Source: Hornefia butyriciproducens (GTDB taxonomy: Bacteria > Bacillota > Clostridia > Peptostreptococcales > Anaerovoracaceae). From it: a stretch of DNA of 64,000 nucleotides. The stretch is taken from contig NZ_VUMZ01000004.1 of assembly GCF_009695915.1 (NCBI RefSeq), forward strand, positions 62,001 through 126,000, read 5' to 3'. This document shows, piece by piece, positions 42,761-52,258 of the stretch. A program made the translations under genes and the position numbers. The notes beneath the pieces were generated by a model. The model did not search any database. It saw only the letters and a program-made list of their open reading frames with translations, and was not told the DNA's origin. The stretch's first letter is position 1. The number at the start of each line of letters is the position of its first letter.

Positions 42761-42789
42761 ATTATACCTGAAAGACACATGAGATTCAA
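42761..42789 (-). promoter_or_regulatory. Promoter abutting the ung start codon
   Basis: TTGAAT (42784-42789), 17-bp spacer, TATAAT (42761-42766) on the minus strand; transcription should start at or within a base or two of the ATG. Confidence 0.8.
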
Positions 42790-42893
42790 GATAAATGCGG
42801 AACGGGGGCGGCTCCCGGCTCCATCTCTGACGACAAAGGATCTGCCCCGACGCCGCAGAGCGGCGGATTCCCAAAGCCGCGAAACGACTGCTC

Positions 42894-44096
42894 TTAAAGG
42901 CGGAACGCTTCAGACAGCGCGATGACCGCTTCGTTCTTTTTGTCAGAATCAATCGCCGCGGAAATCGAAATCTCCGAGGTCGTGATGTTATAATGCCGTA
43001 TACCGTTTTCCGCCAGCGTTGCAAAGGTTTTTCCGGCAACTCCCACATGAGTAGTCATCCCCACGCCCACCAGCGAAACCAGGCAGATGTCTTCCTTCTT
43101 CATGACCTCCAGATTACAAAATCGGGAATTTCCGGCAAAAGCTTTGTCGATAGCCTCAATATCCCCGCCGGAGCAGCTGAAGGATACCGCGCACGCATTC
43201 TCCGAATACGTCTGCTGCGAGATCACATCGACATTCACGCTGAGATCACCCAGCATCTCAAACAGTTCCGATATCGCGTCCCCGCTGGTGGCGATATCCT
43301 TGATAGTATAAATCACGATGTCATCCGACACGCTGATTCCGCTGACCGCAGCTTCCTGCACAATCACACTTCTGTCCACGATGAATGTACCTCCAATCCT
43401 GTTTTCATTGAACGCCGGACCCACAAAGACCTCAACGCCCAATGTCTTCGCCAGTTCTATGGCGCCTGCCTCCAGATCCGTTTCACCCAGAGCTGTCAGC
43501 TCCATCGCCTCTTCATAGCTTATTTTCGGGAACACGGTACGGCTTTCCGAAACCTTCGGATCCACGACACAAACGCCCTCAGCATTTCCGTAGAGTTCGC
43601 AGCCGCATTTCAGGCCGCCCGCAATCGCCACGGCCGTCGCGGCGGAACCGTACCGTCCCAGCCGGTCCTCCATGCCGAAATCTCCAAACCCCTGAAATCC
43701 GGGAATAACCGCAACCTCTCCGGCAAGGAACGCGTGCTCTATACGATCCAGCATAATCTCATGCTTCCCCCGATACCGATCCACGATATCCAGAGACTGC
43801 CCCCGGATATCCTCGATCACACGGGCTCCGACACCTCTCTTTTCCAGAGCGCACGCCATCAGTGCCGCAGTCTGAAGCTCCGACGCCGAAAACAGCGCGT
43901 CCAGCTTATCCCGGCTGATCTCTTCCCCGAAGGTTTCTGCACGTGTCAGCGTCTGCTCCGCGATTTCGTGCATAGACGCCATAACGAGCACCAGCCCGTC
44001 CACGCGGCTGCGGTATTCCGCCACATGATCCGCGATCCGGTTCAGATCCTCCATGTTCCTGAGGTACTTTCCCCCATATTTCTGTACCAGATTCAT
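42894..44096 (-). CDS. Aspartokinase-like protein with altered catalytic motifs
   Basis: 400 residues with aspartokinase layout: amino-acid kinase domain (1-260) and two C-terminal ACT domains. But signature residues differ: the N-terminal VQKYGG is followed by KY instead of T/S-S; the usual VVSAMG region reads LVMASM; GRGGSDTTA reads GRYGSAATA; the DVDGVYTADPR region reads NAEGVCVVDPK. Substrate and phosphate ligands are therefore largely lost. It may be a regulatory pseudo-kinase or act on another substrate. Start 44096 (MNLVQKYGG) follows GGAGG. Single gene with own promoter. Confidence 0.82.
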   Translation of the reverse strand: MNLVQKYGGKYLRNMEDLNRIADHVAEYRSRVDGLVLVMASMHEIAEQTLTRAETFGEEISRDKLDALFSASELQTAALMACALEKRGVGARVIEDIRGQSLDIVDRYRGKHEIMLDRIEHAFLAGEVAVIPGFQGFGDFGMEDRLGRYGSAATAVAIAGGLKCGCELYGNAEGVCVVDPKVSESRTVFPKISYEEAMELTALGETDLEAGAIELAKTLGVEVFVGPAFNENRIGGTFIVDRSVIVQEAAVSGISVSDDIVIYTIKDIATSGDAISELFEMLGDLSVNVDVISQQTYSENACAVSFSCSGGDIEAIDKAFAGNSRFCNLEVMKKEDICLVSLVGVGMTTHVGVAGKTFATLAENGIRHYNITTSEISISAAIDSDKKNEAVIALSEAFRL

Positions 44097-44145
44097 AGTT
44101 CCTCCATTTTCTCCCGGTTCTTCACAACCCTGTCTTATATCGGAT

Positions 44146-44173
44146 ATTCTAACATAATCGCACAATTTAACAA
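44146..44173 (-). promoter_or_regulatory. Promoter of the aspartokinase-like gene
   Basis: TTGTTA, 16-bp spacer, TAGAAT on the minus strand. Confidence 0.55.
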
Positions 44174-44239
44174 GTCTTTTTTTGTTGTTTTTCAACAAAT
44201 AATATTGTGCGCCGCCTTCGCGAAAAATACTGCCCGGCA

Positions 44240-44268
44240 TTTACATTTCCGTTCCGCACGTATATAAT
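44240..44268 (+). promoter_or_regulatory. Promoter of the radical SAM-ACT-UPF0210 operon
   Basis: TTTACA, 17-bp spacer, TATAAT, about 105 bp upstream of the first start codon. Confidence 0.7.
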
Positions 44269-44379
44269 GTTGGCAGCGTTATCCCGCCGGCAGTTACTGC
44301 ATAACGACGGCCGCCGGCTGGCATCCTGCAGCAGATTCTGCACCGGTGACGAATCAAAAAGGAGAAATCTGAAACTGAT

Positions 44380-45426
44380 ATGAAGAAGCATGCGATCATC
44401 CCGATATTCATTCCGCACCTCGGATGCCCCTATAACTGTATTTTCTGCGACCAACGCACGATTACGGCTCACACGGCACCCGTCAGCGAGGAGGAGGTCA
44501 CGGAAACCATTGAAACCTGGCTCTCCACACTGGAACACGTGGAGACGCGGGAGATCGCCTTTTACGGCGGAAGCTTCACGGCCATTCCCATGGAACTCCA
44601 GAACCGGTATCTGCGGATCGCCGGACGATACAAGGATAGCGGCAGGATTCACAAAATACATCTGTCCACACGGCCGGACGCCATCAGTCCGTCCATTCTG
44701 GAAAACCTCAGACGACATGGCGTCGATACTGTCGAACTGGGCGTGCAGTCCTTCGATGACCGGGTTCTGACCCTGAGCCGCCGCGGACATGACAGCGCCG
44801 TCGTTTACCGGAGTGCCCGTATGATACAGGAATACGGCTTTGAACTTGGAATTCAACTGATGATCGGCCTTCCCGGTGACAGCCCCGAAGCCTGCATCCG
44901 CAGCGCCCGTGAGACGGTTCGCATCCGTCCGCAGATCGCCCGGCTCTATCCTGTCATTGTCATTGAAAACACCGAACTGTATCATCTGTGGCAGAGAGGC
45001 GCCTATCATCCGCTTACGCAGTATGAGGCAGTGCAGTGGACAAAGGAAATGTACAAAATCCTTGACGCCGCCGGTATCAATATCATCCGCGTCGGTCTGA
45101 AAAGCAGTGATCATATCCGGACGGGCGGAAGCATCGCGGGAACCACTTTTCATCCCGCTTTCCGTCAGCTGGTGGAGGGGGAAATCGCAAAAGAGCGAAT
45201 CGAAGAGCAGCTCGCCGCATCCGGCTTTGTTCCCCGCAGCAGCAGAAATCCGAAGAGGGAAGTTCTGTGCATGGCAAACGCCCGCGGACTCTCGAATCTC
45301 GTGGGAAACGGAGGCCGCAACCGCAAATATTTCCTTGATAAATACCCCGGAATTGTTTTATCATATAGAGTATGCAATGAACTACACGATGGTGAATACA
45401 TCGCGAGAATAAAGGGAGACAAATAA
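44380..45426 (+). CDS. Elp3/HemN-type radical SAM protein
   Basis: 348 residues. Cluster motif CPYNCIFCDQ (CxxxxCxxC-type spacing of the Elp3-like group) at residues 16-25, then FYGGSFTAIP and LSTRPDAI, VELGVQSFDD and GLPGDSPE, all Elp3/oxygen-independent coproporphyrinogen oxidase-like features. No acetyltransferase domain, so it is the short form found in many Clostridia; substrate unknown. The clear AAGGAG lies 15 bases upstream of ATG, farther than usual, and no other in-frame start fits. The next gene's ATG overlaps its stop by one base. Confidence 0.87.
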   Translation: MKKHAIIPIFIPHLGCPYNCIFCDQRTITAHTAPVSEEEVTETIETWLSTLEHVETREIAFYGGSFTAIPMELQNRYLRIAGRYKDSGRIHKIHLSTRPDAISPSILENLRRHGVDTVELGVQSFDDRVLTLSRRGHDSAVVYRSARMIQEYGFELGIQLMIGLPGDSPEACIRSARETVRIRPQIARLYPVIVIENTELYHLWQRGAYHPLTQYEAVQWTKEMYKILDAAGINIIRVGLKSSDHIRTGGSIAGTTFHPAFRQLVEGEIAKERIEEQLAASGFVPRSSRNPKREVLCMANARGLSNLVGNGGRNRKYFLDKYPGIVLSYRVCNELHDGEYIARIKGDK

Positions 45427-45701
45427 TGAACGAAACACAGAAAGCAGTCGTTACTGTCATCGGAAGGGATATGGTCGGAATTCTGGCCAGGGTTTCCACC
45501 GCGGCAGCAGAAGGAAACGCGAACGTTATGGAAGTGACTCAGTCCGTTCTGGACGGTTATTTCTGCATGATCATGATCATCGACATCACAGAAGCGACCC
45601 GGTCCATCGAGGAGCTTCAGGACAGCATCCGCACGGCCGTACCCGATATGCAGGTCCATGTCATGCACGAGAACATCTTTAATTCGATGCACCGGATCTA
45701 G
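45426..45701 (+). CDS. ACT domain protein (UPF0237)
   Basis: 91 residues, a single ACT domain: VTVIGRDMVGILARVSTAAAE then MEVTQSVLDGYFCMIMIID. Family members are thought to bind amino acids and always accompany UPF0210 proteins. GGGAGA precedes ATG. Confidence 0.93.
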   Translation: MNETQKAVVTVIGRDMVGILARVSTAAAEGNANVMEVTQSVLDGYFCMIMIIDITEATRSIEELQDSIRTAVPDMQVHVMHENIFNSMHRI

Positions 45702-45719
45702 GAAAGGGGTGGGCACAGT

Positions 45720-47078
45720 ATGCTGAATATGAGCGACATCATGGAAACCATCACCATGATCCGGGAGGAAAATCTGGACATCCGGACCATTACTATGGGA
45801 ATCTCTCTGATCGACTGCGCCGACGCAGATATCGACCGATCCTGTGAGAAAGTCTACCGGAAGATCTATTCCCACGCAAAGGATCTAGTGAGAACCGGCG
45901 AAGTCATTGAAAAAAAATACGGTATTCCCATCGTGAACAAGCGTATCTCCGTCACTCCCGTCTCGCTTCTGGCGGGAGTCAGCGGTGGCGATCCTGTAAA
46001 ATACGCCCGGACTCTGGACCGGGTTGCGCATGATGTAGGCGTGGATTTTCTGGGCGGCTATTCTGCGCTGGTGCAGAAGGGCTTCAGCGCCGGAGACCGG
46101 GAACTGATCGATTCCATTCCGCAGGCGCTTGCGGAAACGGAGCTGGTCTGTTCCTCTGTCAACATCGGATCCACCAAAGCGGGAATCAACATGGATGCGG
46201 TAAGTCTGATGGGCGAGAAGGTTCGAGAGGCTGCAGAACTCACAAAAGATCGTCAGTGCATCGGCGACGCCAAGCTGGTTATATTCTGTAACGCCGTGGA
46301 AGACAATCCATTTATGGCAGGGGCCTTCCACGGAATCACGGAGGCCGACACAGTTGTCAGCGTCGGCGTGTCGGGCCCCGGCGTGGTTCGCTCCGTACTC
46401 TCGAAAATGCCTAAGGACGCTCCTCTGAACGAGGTGGCGGAAACTATCAAGCGCACCGCCTTCAAGATCACGCGGGTCGGTCAGCTGGTGGGGACGGAGG
46501 CCGCAGAGATGCTGGGCGTCCGGTTCGGCATCATCGATCTGTCACTGGCCCCCACTCCTGCAGTCGGAGACTCGGTCGCCCATATCCTGGAAGAAATCGG
46601 TCTGGAGCAGTGCGGCGCTCACGGGACGACGGCTGCGTTGGCAATGCTCAACGATGCGGTGAAAAAGGGAGGTCTGATGGCTTCTTCCAGCGTCGGCGGA
46701 CTTTCCGGCGCCTTCATTCCGGTCACTGAAGATGCGGGGATGATTGCCGCCGCCCGCGCCGGCACCCTTTCCATTGAAAAGCTGGAGGCCATGACAGCTG
46801 TCTGCTCTGTCGGGCTGGACATGATCGTCATTCCGGGCGATACGCCGGCGGATGTGATCTCCGCAATCATCGCCGACGAAGCCGCCATCGGTATGGTCAA
46901 CTCCAAGACCACCGCCGTCCGTGTGATTCCGGCGATCGGACTGGCCGAAGGCGAGGAGCTGGACTTCGGCGGTCTCCTGGGCAGCGGGCCGGTCATGAAG
47001 GTCCGGAGTCAGTCCCCCTCCGTCATGATCCGCCGCGGAGGAAGAATCCCCGCGCCGATGCAGAGTCTGAAGAACTGA
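45720..47078 (+). CDS. PFL-like UPF0210 protein
   Basis: 452 residues, UPF0210/DUF711 family, structurally related to pyruvate formate-lyase-type barrels. It begins [14 protein letters not shown] and has [20 protein letters not shown]-type glycine motifs and [12 protein letters not shown]-like stretches ([13 protein letters not shown]). No glycyl-radical motif is seen. Catalytic role unknown. GGGGTGG precedes ATG; conserved pairing with the ACT protein upstream (18-bp gap). Confidence 0.92.
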   Translation: MLNMSDIMETITMIREENLDIRTITMGISLIDCADADIDRSCEKVYRKIYSHAKDLVRTGEVIEKKYGIPIVNKRISVTPVSLLAGVSGGDPVKYARTLDRVAHDVGVDFLGGYSALVQKGFSAGDRELIDSIPQALAETELVCSSVNIGSTKAGINMDAVSLMGEKVREAAELTKDRQCIGDAKLVIFCNAVEDNPFMAGAFHGITEADTVVSVGVSGPGVVRSVLSKMPKDAPLNEVAETIKRTAFKITRVGQLVGTEAAEMLGVRFGIIDLSLAPTPAVGDSVAHILEEIGLEQCGAHGTTAALAMLNDAVKKGGLMASSSVGGLSGAFIPVTEDAGMIAAARAGTLSIEKLEAMTAVCSVGLDMIVIPGDTPADVISAIIADEAAIGMVNSKTTAVRVIPAIGLAEGEELDFGGLLGSGPVMKVRSQSPSVMIRRGGRIPAPMQSLKN

Positions 47079-47089
47079 CATCACATGCC

Positions 47090-47138
47090 AAAGCGCCCTG
47101 CGGGCAGCAGCGTCACACAGCTGTCCGCAAGGCGCTTT
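47090..47138. terminator. Convergent terminator between UPF0210 and copA
   Basis: AAAGCGCCcTGCGG pairs with CCGCAaGGCGCTTT across a 21-base loop. It can serve both convergent operons, though U-tracts are short. Confidence 0.65.
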
Positions 47139-47199
47139 AGTATTTCAGCGTTTTGGCATCTCAGCGGATTTTTGTTTTCAGACTTCCAGCGCTTGCGGT

Positions 47200-47409
47200 T
47201 TACTGAATCGACAGAACCTTGTAATCCTTCGCCTCTACCGCCTGCTTCAGCACATCATCCGACACGTCTCCGCTCAGTGTGACCACAGCTTTGTTCGCCT
47301 CGTGGCTCACTTCAGCGCTCTCTACGCCCTGCACCTCTTCCAGCGCCTTCTTCACGGTCGCTTCGCAGTGTCCGCACATCATTCCTTCGATATTCATTGT
47401 CTTTTCCAT
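47200..47409 (-). CDS. copZ: Possible internal-start CopZ copper chaperone
   Basis: Within copA and in the same frame, CAGGAGG stands eight bases before ATG at 47409. Initiation there would give a 69-residue protein ([15 protein letters not shown]...) that is a complete CopZ, with CxxC at 12-15. In many Bacillota copZ is a separate gene directly after copA; here the stop between them is absent, so both a fusion and free CopZ may be made. Confidence 0.55.
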   Translation of the reverse strand: MEKTMNIEGMMCGHCEATVKKALEEVQGVESAEVSHEANKAVVTLSGDVSDDVLKQAVEAKDYKVLSIQ

Positions 47410-49854
47410 TTCTGTAACCTCCTGATTTACATTTTCCTTTCGCTTTATCTTTTTATCCTTTGAAGCGTCATGCAGTCTGAAAAGATTCAGGCGCAGCGCG
47501 TTCATACACACGCAGAAGCTGGACAAGCTCATGGCCGCGGCTCCCAGCATGGGATTCATGGACCATCCCGTCAGGTGGACATAGGCGCCTGCCGCCACCG
47601 GAATAAGGATGGCGTTATAGAAGAACGCCCAGAACAGATTCTCATGTATATTCTTCACCGTCTGACGGCTCAGCCGCAGCGCCGCCGGAACATCGCTGAG
47701 TCTGCTGTTCATCAGCACCACATCCGCCGCGTCGATGGCAACGTCCGTTCCCGCACCGATGGCGATGCCGGTATCTGCCCGTGTCAGAGCAGGCGCATCA
47801 TTGATTCCGTCCCCGACCATGGCGACCTTGCCCTGCTTTTTCAGTCTGCGTATTACGGCCTCCTTGCCGGTCGGCAGAACGCCCGCGATAACCTCGTCCA
47901 CGCCGGCCTGCCTTCCGATCGCCCGGGCGGTACGCTCGTTGTCCCCCGTCAGCATGACCACATGGATGCCCATATTTCTGAGCTGCCGGATCGCCTCCGG
48001 GCTGTCCTCCTTGATGGTATCCGCCACCGCGATCATTCCGGCGAACCGGTCGTCCTCTGCGAAATACAGACAGGTTTTTCCTTCCTCTGCAAGCTTCTCT
48101 GCCCTGTCAAGGATCGCCTGAGGCACCGGGCATTTCTTTTGTACAAAATCAAGGTTTCCCCCGGTCAGAGACAAGCCGCTCCGCATCCCATGCAGCCCGT
48201 GACCGCTGACGGCCTGAAAAGCCGTAACATCGTCGGGTACGACTCCCTGCGATTCCGCCCGGGACAGCACTGCCCGCGCCAGCGGATGCTCACTCTTTCC
48301 TTCCAGCGCCGCGGCCAGGGACAGCAGTTCAGTTTCTGTGAAGCCTTCTGCAGGAACCATATCCGTCACCTGCGGCTCGCCTCTGGTAATCGTTCCGGTC
48401 TTATCCAGCGCGACGATCTGCGTGCGGCCGGTTTCCTCCAGCGACTCCGCAGTTTTAAACAAAATCCCGTTCTTCGCGCCCAGGCCGTTTCCGACCATGA
48501 TTGCGACCGGCGTCGCGAGCCCCAGTGCGCAGGGACAGCTGATTACCAGAACAGCAATTCCGCGGGCCAGCGCATATCCCGGATCCTGCCCGACGAGGAG
48601 CCAGATAATCATCGTAACGATTGCAATTCCGATGACAGCGGGAACGAAAATCCCCGAAACCTTATCTGCGATCTTGGCAATCGGAGCCTTTGTCGCCGCA
48701 GCATCGCTGACCATCTGAATAATCTGCGCCAGGGTAGTATCCTCGCCTACGCGGGTCGCTTCGGCCCGGATGAATCCGCCCTGATTCACCGTCGCTGCTG
48801 AAACCATATCGCCTTTTCCTTTGTCCACCGGAATACTCTCTCCGGTCAGCGCCGATTCGTCAACCGCGGTCTCACCCTCCAGAATCACTCCATCCACCGG
48901 AATGTTCTCCCCCGGACGGACCACGAACTGATCTCCCGCACGGACCGAATCAACGGCAACCTCCGTCTCCACGCCGTCCCGCAGAATCGTTGCGGTTTTC
49001 GGTGCAAGTTTCATCAGGCCTTTCAGCGCGTCAGTCGTTCTTCCCTTCGACATCGCCTCCAGCATCTTTCCGATTGTGATCAGCGTTACAATCATCGCGG
49101 CTGCTTCGAAATAAAAGTCGTGCATATCCGCCATCACTGCCGCGCTGTCTCCGGCAACCTGATCCCCTGTCATGCGGAACAGAACGAATACGCTCCATCC
49201 GAAGGAAACCGCCGACCCCATCGCCACAAGAGTGTCCATGTTCGGCGCGCCGTGCATCAGGCTTTTGAAGCCGCTGACAAAGAATTTTTTGTTGATCATC
49301 ATAACGACGACTGCCAGGATCATCTCCAGAAGTCCCATGGCCACATGATTCCCCTGAAAGAACGCCGGCACCGGCCAGCTCCACATCATATGTCCCATGG
49401 AGAAATACATCAGCACCAGCAGAAATCCCACGGACGCGATCAGGCGGCGCTTCAGGACCGGCGTTTCGTGATCCGCAAGAGCCTCCTCCTCCGCCGCGTA
49501 ACGGTCATAACCGGTTCCGGCCGCCGATGCTGACGCGGCCACTGGTGATGACGCGTCCGTTGATGCTGACGCGCCCACTGATACGGGCGATCCCGGAGTT
49601 CCTCCGACAACTTCTTTTGCCGCGCCCTGCACCGAAACGCCCCCTGCATTTCCCCGCGTCTTCGGCGAAGCGCCGTATCCCGCGTCCTGCACTGCTTTGA
49701 TGATTTCCGCATCCGATGCGGTGCCTTCAACCCCCATGGAATTGGTCAGAAGACTGACTGAGCATCCGGTAACTCCCGGTACTCTGTTCACCGCCTTCTC
49801 CACCCGGCTCTGACAGGCCGCGCAGCTCATTCCCGTAACAATATACTGCTTCAA
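47200..49854 (-). CDS. copA: Copper-exporting P1B-type ATPase with fused C-terminal CopZ domain
   Basis: 884 residues. N-terminal HMA domain with GMSCAAC (8-14), then an Ala/Ser/Thr/Pro-rich linker (about 66-118), eight membrane helices, the copper site SCPCALG, phosphorylation motif DKTGT, hinge GDGIND. After the last helices a second HMA domain (about 816-884, GMMCGHC) corresponds to a whole CopZ chaperone. Exports Cu(I). csoR lies 28 bp upstream in the same operon. The C-terminal HMA is unusual because most CopA have them only at the N-terminus. Confidence 0.95.
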   Translation of the reverse strand: MKQYIVTGMSCAACQSRVEKAVNRVPGVTGCSVSLLTNSMGVEGTASDAEIIKAVQDAGYGASPKTRGNAGGVSVQGAAKEVVGGTPGSPVSVGASASTDASSPVAASASAAGTGYDRYAAEEEALADHETPVLKRRLIASVGFLLVLMYFSMGHMMWSWPVPAFFQGNHVAMGLLEMILAVVVMMINKKFFVSGFKSLMHGAPNMDTLVAMGSAVSFGWSVFVLFRMTGDQVAGDSAAVMADMHDFYFEAAAMIVTLITIGKMLEAMSKGRTTDALKGLMKLAPKTATILRDGVETEVAVDSVRAGDQFVVRPGENIPVDGVILEGETAVDESALTGESIPVDKGKGDMVSAATVNQGGFIRAEATRVGEDTTLAQIIQMVSDAAATKAPIAKIADKVSGIFVPAVIGIAIVTMIIWLLVGQDPGYALARGIAVLVISCPCALGLATPVAIMVGNGLGAKNGILFKTAESLEETGRTQIVALDKTGTITRGEPQVTDMVPAEGFTETELLSLAAALEGKSEHPLARAVLSRAESQGVVPDDVTAFQAVSGHGLHGMRSGLSLTGGNLDFVQKKCPVPQAILDRAEKLAEEGKTCLYFAEDDRFAGMIAVADTIKEDSPEAIRQLRNMGIHVVMLTGDNERTARAIGRQAGVDEVIAGVLPTGKEAVIRRLKKQGKVAMVGDGINDAPALTRADTGIAIGAGTDVAIDAADVVLMNSRLSDVPAALRLSRQTVKNIHENLFWAFFYNAILIPVAAGAYVHLTGWSMNPMLGAAAMSLSSFCVCMNALRLNLFRLHDASKDKKIKRKENVNQEVTEMEKTMNIEGMMCGHCEATVKKALEEVQGVESAEVSHEANKAVVTLSGDVSDDVLKQAVEAKDYKVLSIQ

Positions 49855-49882
49855 AATCTCGCCTCCCTTGCGTTGTATCTCA

Positions 49883-50383
49883 TTATTTCATCAGTTTCTG
49901 AAGTGTCTTCAGAAGCTCGTCAATCGTTTCGTCATTTCCCTCACGAATATCGTCAGCCACACAGGTGCGGATGTGATTCGCCATCAGTACCCGGTTGAAA
50001 CTGTTCAGCGCCGAGCCGGCCGCCGCGCTCTGGGTCAGGATGTCAGGACAGTAGGCGCCCTCCTCCACCATGCGTTTCAGCCCGCGAATCTGGCCTTCAA
50101 TGCGGCTCAGCCGATTGATCAGATCTTTATATTCCTCCGGAGTCCGCTCCTTGGTTCGATGCTGGCAGCAGCAGTTCGGTGCTGATCCTGCCGCCATATC
50201 CGGCGGCGTTGGCAGAGTCGTCGGCTCGGCTGACGGCGAGACCGCGGGCACTGTTGACGGCGAGACTGCGGACGAAGTTCCGGACTTTGACGAAGCACCG
50301 GATGCTGACGAGGCTGTGGTCGCTGTTGGCGGCGAGGCCGCCGTTTCCGCTGTTTCTATTTCTGATTTAGTACGGTTCTCCAT
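49883..50383 (-). CDS. csoR: Copper-sensing repressor CsoR with low-complexity N-terminal extension
   Basis: 166 residues. The DUF156 core (about 78-166) contains [25 protein letters not shown] and MANHIRTCV, giving the Cys-His-Cys copper site. CsoR is normally 85-120 residues; here about 50 residues rich in Ala, Ser, Thr and Pro (13-64) and a CCCQH segment precede it. The linker resembles in composition the one in CopA of the same operon. Start 50383 (MENRTKSE) follows GGGG. Binds the two operators upstream and derepresses when Cu(I) is high. Confidence 0.92.
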   Translation of the reverse strand: MENRTKSEIETAETAASPPTATTASSASGASSKSGTSSAVSPSTVPAVSPSAEPTTLPTPPDMAAGSAPNCCCQHRTKERTPEEYKDLINRLSRIEGQIRGLKRMVEEGAYCPDILTQSAAAGSALNSFNRVLMANHIRTCVADDIREGNDETIDELLKTLQKLMK

Positions 50384-50479
50384 GATTTTCCCCTTCCTTC
50401 TTCCACCGGCACTCCGCAGACTGTGCTCCACCTGCCGCGGCACATACATGCCGCATCGTTTTTCTTTTGTTGTCCCTAC

Positions 50480-50540
50480 ATACCCCATCGGGGTATCTGC
50501 CAGACACAGCTATTATATACCCACCTGGGGTATCAGTCAA
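50480..50540 (-). promoter_or_regulatory. csoR-copA promoter with two CsoR operators
   Basis: Minus strand TTGACT (50535-50540), 17 bp, TATAAT (50512-50517). Operator 1, ATACCCC-atc-GGGGTAT (50480-50496), is perfect and downstream of -10; operator 2, ATACCC-ac..-GGGGTAT (50517-50533), fills the spacer. Both match the CsoR consensus. Confidence 0.92.
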
Positions 50541-50584
50541 ACATCAGATTCTCTGCAGTCTGCAGCAATAATTTCCGTCGGTTA

Positions 50585-50613
50585 TTGCGAATCATCTCAC
50601 TCTGTGGCATAAT
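50585..50613 (+). promoter_or_regulatory. Promoter of the Fe-S aldo/keto reductase gene
   Basis: TTGCGA, 17-bp spacer, CATAAT; start codon 21 bp after the -10 box. Confidence 0.6.
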
Positions 50614-50634
50614 GACCGCAAGGAGGAATCACTC

Positions 50635-51657
50635 ATGAAAAAAATCAGTCTTGGAAAAACAGGAATCACTTCCGACAAAAACGGATTCGGTGCGCTGCCC
50701 ATCCAGCGCATTTCCTTCGAAGATGCCGAGCGCATCATTCTCAGGGCCATCGAAGGCGGCATCACCTATTTCGACACCGCCCGTTTTTACACAGACAGTG
50801 AGCAGAAGCTGGGACGCGCACTCGCGGGCCGGCGGCACGAAGTCACTATCGCCACAAAGACAATGTGCAAAACCACCGAAGAATTCTGGACTCAGCTTAA
50901 TCAGTCGCTGACCGATCTGCGCACCGACTACATCGATATCTACCAGTTCCATAACCCGGACTTCTGTCCCAGGCCAGGCGACGGCACCGGACTTTATGAG
51001 GCCATGCTGGATGCGAAAAAGCAGGGGAAAATACTCCATATCGGCATCACCAATCATCGTCTTCCGGTAGCCGAGGAAGCTGTTGACTCCGGACTCTATG
51101 AAACACTACAGTTCCCGTTTTCTTATCTGGCGGCCCCACAGGATCTCGCGCTGGCCGAAAAATGCGCACAGAGCGGAATGGGATTCATCGCAATGAAAGC
51201 TCTTAGCGGCGGTCTGATTAACCGCGCCGACGTTGCTTATGCATTCTGCGATCAATACGATTATGTACTGCCTATCTGGGGAATCCAGAAAATGTCCGAG
51301 CTGGAAGAATTCCTGGAATGCAGAAAGAATCCACCCGCCTACGACGAGGAAATGCAGGCTTTCGTCGCTTCCGAGCGCGCCCAGCTCTCCGGTGATTTCT
51401 GTCGCGGATGCGGTTATTGTATGCCATGTCCCGCAGGTATAAAAATCAACGATTGTGCCCGGATGTCACTGCTGATACGCCGTGCGCCTGTCGAGATTTA
51501 TATGAACAAAGAATACCAGGCTGAGATGCAGAAGATAAAAGGATGCTTGCACTGTGACAGTTGCCGGCAAAAATGTCCCTACGGCCTGGACACACCGGCA
51601 CTGCTGGAGAAAAACCTCCTGGATTACGAAGAAGTTCTGGCCGGAAAAGCTTTGTAA
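50635..51657 (+). CDS. Aldo/keto reductase with C-terminal Fe-S cysteines
   Basis: 340 residues. Barrel motifs TYFDTARFYTDSEQKLG and LHIGITNH; the C-terminal part has CRGCGYCMPCPAGI (near 264) and CLHCDSCRQKCP (near 305), two ferredoxin-like cluster sites. Related in layout to the 18978 gene but clearly diverged. AAGGAGG precedes ATG. Single gene on its strand; substrate unknown. Confidence 0.9.
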   Translation: MKKISLGKTGITSDKNGFGALPIQRISFEDAERIILRAIEGGITYFDTARFYTDSEQKLGRALAGRRHEVTIATKTMCKTTEEFWTQLNQSLTDLRTDYIDIYQFHNPDFCPRPGDGTGLYEAMLDAKKQGKILHIGITNHRLPVAEEAVDSGLYETLQFPFSYLAAPQDLALAEKCAQSGMGFIAMKALSGGLINRADVAYAFCDQYDYVLPIWGIQKMSELEEFLECRKNPPAYDEEMQAFVASERAQLSGDFCRGCGYCMPCPAGIKINDCARMSLLIRRAPVEIYMNKEYQAEMQKIKGCLHCDSCRQKCPYGLDTPALLEKNLLDYEEVLAGKAL

Positions 51658-52255
51658 CTGCAGCAGCGCTTACTTTGCTACAACGACGCAGCGAGGCCTC
51701 GTACCCCTGCAAGCAGACGGACAGCCCCGGGAGGCCTCGCAAAGCCCGGCATTGTTTCATATCTATTGTCAGCAGCAAGCACTGCATCACAATGTATCGT
51801 AATTAGCCGATTTCAAAGCTTCCTAAATGGCCCTTGATCTGAAAATCTGCCACATTTCTCGAAAAATCCAAAAATGTGGCAACTCTGACCATCATCTAAC
51901 CCGTACCTGGCTTTAACTCCGGCACCGGCCGTTCTTGGCCGACAGTCTCCAGGCTAATCCGAGAAAGTCCGACATAATCAACATAATCCGAAAAGACCGC
52001 CGAAAAAAAGAGGCTGTACATCAGCTTTTTGTATTGCCAGATGCCGCAGCCTCCTGTTTATGCATATTCCGATGTTTTAATTTCGTCCCTGCCCAGTTCC
52101 GCAGGTTAATCTGCGTTTTCTCCGGTCTTATTGTCCCCTGTGCAGCAAATCCGATTAAATTCTGTCAACTTCGCCGGACTCGGCTTCATTCCCTTGCGGG
52201 CTCGTTCGCAGTGCCTTGTGGATTCGGTCGCAGTTTCCTACGGACTCGGCCGCAG
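51658..52255. other. 600-bp gene-free stretch
   Basis: No convincing gene. It holds a hairpin GCCACATTT/AAATGTGGC (about 51850-51882) without U-tract, a terminator at 52003-52033 and degenerate repeats at 52169-52258. The rest looks like decayed sequence. Confidence 0.6.
52003..52033 (-). terminator. Terminator of the cobalamin-riboswitch operon
   Basis: GCTG/CAGC stem extended by A-T pairs, with seven T on the minus strand; it lies about 225 bp after the DUF4430 gene stop. Confidence 0.55.
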
Positions 52256-52258
52256 CTA
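52169..52258 (-). repeat. Degenerate 22-23 bp repeats, about four copies
   Basis: Units on the minus strand follow CTGCG(G/A)CCGA(G/A)TCC(G/A)-like pattern, each ending before the next CTGCG. They start at the stop codon of the DUF4430 gene and run into the 3' untranslated region. Confidence 0.6.
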
